A stretch of DNA of 27,656 nucleotides from Chlamydomonas sphaeroides (lineage: Eukaryota > Chlorophyta > Chlorophyceae > Chlamydomonadales > Chlamydomonadaceae). A model generated the notes under the pieces. That model was not told where the DNA came from and made no database searches. It was given only the letters and a program-made list of their open reading frames with translations. Shown one piece after another: positions 24,101-27,100 of this stretch (within the stretch, counting starts at the first letter, position 1; every line of letters starts with the position of its first letter). The translations under genes and the position numbers were made by a program. The stretch lies in contig BDDC01001266.1 of assembly GCA_001662425.1 (NCBI GenBank), positions 1 through 27,656 of the forward strand. Direction: 5' to 3'.

Positions 24101-27100
24101 TACGGCTGGAATTGCAGATACGCCATAGGTACGCTGGAGCCGTAGGCACTCTGTTGTGCCGTACCACACCAAGTAGCGTGTCAGTCATCCATGCGAATGC
24201 GGACCCCGCCCCATGGCACGCAGCCAGCGGGGGTGCAGCGAGCAGGCCGTGCGCACCTTGAACAAAGCGACGTTGGACAGCCCCCAAACCTGCACGAAGG
24301 ACCCCGTGCCGTCGCAGAGCGTCACGGAGCGTTCACGCCCACCGGTGAATTGCTTGTGATTACCGTACCTGGAACTCGCGCAGCTGCAAGAAGCGTCATG
24401 GCAGGAATGCGCACAACGTCAATGCACTTCCGGCGAGTTATGTGAAGACATCGCAAAATAATACAGCGATGCCGTCCTCACACCGTCCACCGGAGGGGCT
24501 CCAAGGAGCAGGGGCGCCGTACCTCAAGAGAGACACCCGAAGCCAAACTCAGTGACATCGTGATGTACCTACGTCCAGGAACGAAGCGAGTGTGAAGGCG
24601 CTCGTCTAGCGGTGCATCGCCAGAAGTAAGATCATGGCAAGCGATGTTGCGGCTGGCGCAGTATCAGAGCACCTCCGGGCTACATGCCTCCAGCCTCAAG
24701 CCACCAGCTGTGCGTGCGGGCCTACAACAGCAGCCGCAACCGCCGCCTGCAGCGCTAGAGGTAGCTTGCAGAAAGCGGGGTACCGCACCTGCCGAACACT
24801 GGTGCTGCCAGCACAATGTCAACCGCCTGGTTAAGGCTGTACGGCCCCGGCTGTGTCCATATCAAGCTGCAGACAGCAAGGACGTACGAGCGGGTGGATT
24901 CGGAGGGCGCCTACGGAGGACGCCCGTGCCATATTAACTCATGCGGTCTCACGCGTTGCTGGCAAGCTGCGCAGCGCTGGTCACGGCGTTGAGGCCCAGC
25001 CGGACTTGGCCTCCAGTGAAGCGCTGCAAGAGGGGTTTGGGTCAACCGGTCACCACACCGCGCGTGCACAGCATTAGCCAGCCAGGGGCGCTGACGCTGA
25101 AGGCGGAACTGCTCATGCATCATGTCACCCAAGCACCTCAGCGCAGCAGTCGGGCCTCTGCACAGCGACGGGTTGGTCCGTTGCGGCTCCATGTCAGTGT
25201 TACATGCAAAGGTTGCACCCTCCATTCCCCAGCCCTGCGGCCCCACGCACCAGGTAAAACGTGAAACCGTACACGGCTGCCACTGTGGCCATGTCGACCT
25301 GGCAGGCCGAGGCCGGAGGGCATGTCACGGCGCGTTACAGGGCACACTGAAGAGTGGCTTGCCAAGGGCTGCGTCAGCCATTGATACCCCCCACCGCATG
25401 TGCGACCGCAACCCGCCTGAAGCCAGGGCTGAGCAGCCGTCGAGCTGTGGAAGCCGCCGGGCCACCAGGTAAGCTCGCCTGGGACACGGATGCATGGCAT
25501 CTTGATTTGCGGAACAGGCTTCGTGTACCAACGTATGAGCGATGTTGGTGTCACGAACTGGCTGCTGGCTCACCATCAACGGCGTTCGCTGTGGCCCATT
25601 CAGGGGCGAGAATGCCGTTGGCCGTGGTAGCCCTGCCCGCGGCGAGGTTGATCAAAGAACCCCTTGGGAGAGCAGCGTAGGGTGTGCCTGTGACGTCAGC
25701 CAGAAACACGCGCACGGCACAGCAAGGTCCGTCACGGTCATCGGCTGCCGGACACAGTCTGTCTCGTACGTGCGCAAGCACGGCAGGCATCGCAGTGCAT
25801 TGATCACAGATCGTACCGCTGGCCTTTAGTCCAATCCACGTAAAGCTTGTGTCGCTGGCGCCACGAGTATTCCACCAATTGGAGCCAGAGCCAAACAGCC
25901 ACGACGTAATCGCGCTCCACTCCGAGGCATTGTTCACAGAGAGGAGCCGGCCACCAAAGCTAGTGCACTGCCGTGTCGCCGAGTCTTGGGTGGACGCAGC
26001 TGCAATAATGTGCGATAGGCAAGCGAGCAACGCAGGCACGTATATGCTATAACATACGTTGAACATCCGTTGTCGCGCATGACACAAAGCTGATAGGCGC
26101 ACAGTGCTGCAGTGCCTCTGACGTCCGCACAGATGTACATCAGCAGCACCGAGACGCAGCCTGGCTCGCTTGAGGCGGTCGGCCATCTGCGTCAATCGGT
26201 GCATGCAATGCTGGTCACTTGCCGTCGATGTACAACAGCTCCCTGGCGCCGACATGCGAGTATCCGGATGCAGAGCGCAGCGCTAGGGCTGGGCTCGATG
26301 CACCTGTTGCATGAATATGGGGGCAGAAGAGCTCTTCTATGTGTATGTATAGGCACACGAGGAATAGCACAGCCCGTCGTGTCGGCCCTTCCCGTGCACC
26401 AGCATGTGGTACGACAATGCCGACCTGGTGGAGGGTTGGTCAGCGATGTCCACAGCGTGACAGAGGTACCCGGCTGGCGCTGAAAGTATGCAGCCGATGC
26501 GGACGTCAGCGCATTCATCTCGTACAAGCTCTGGAAGCTTGCCAGGCTGCCGCCGCGGGTCGAGCAAAAGGCATCTGCATCGCCTTGGGCCATCTGATAA
26601 ATCGGGGCATGGATGGGATTGGAAGCATTGTTGTACCAAAGAACCACCGCTCGGCTAGTGCGCGCCTCATGCCCCACAACCAGTCAGTAGCATCAGTGAC
26701 ATATAACACGCGGCAGGGTATGGGTCTGCTGGACAAGTCGCAGCTCCCCACCCATACCTGCACGTCGTACACGCTGATTACATCGCCGTTGTCGCCCGTC
26801 AGCTGCACCACGGGCACGGCTGTGGCGCTGGAGGCCTGGAGCGATGTGGACTGGCCAATCTCGCACAGTGGGAAGGCAACGTGGCCCTGGCAGGGCTGAT
26901 CCACCCATAGCGTGGTGCCGTAGGCTGCAGGCAAAGCACGGGAGCATGATGGCAGACAGGGCAGACAAGCAAGGCGATGGCAGTTCCGTCACCGCTGCAT
27001 GTTTAATAACATCTGTGCACCGTGCCTCACTCTGCTCAACCATAGCTTCAATGCAGTCCTCAATGCCGCCGGCAGCAGGCTCGCCAGCAGCCCATGGTGT

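Noticed and set aside
24673..24721. Possible extra exon (GLRLEACSPE) in FTP-1
   Set aside because: Borders look plausible, but direct splicing of 24789 to 24568 gives the natural VFG-RYITMSL join in phase, whereas including this exon breaks the phase.
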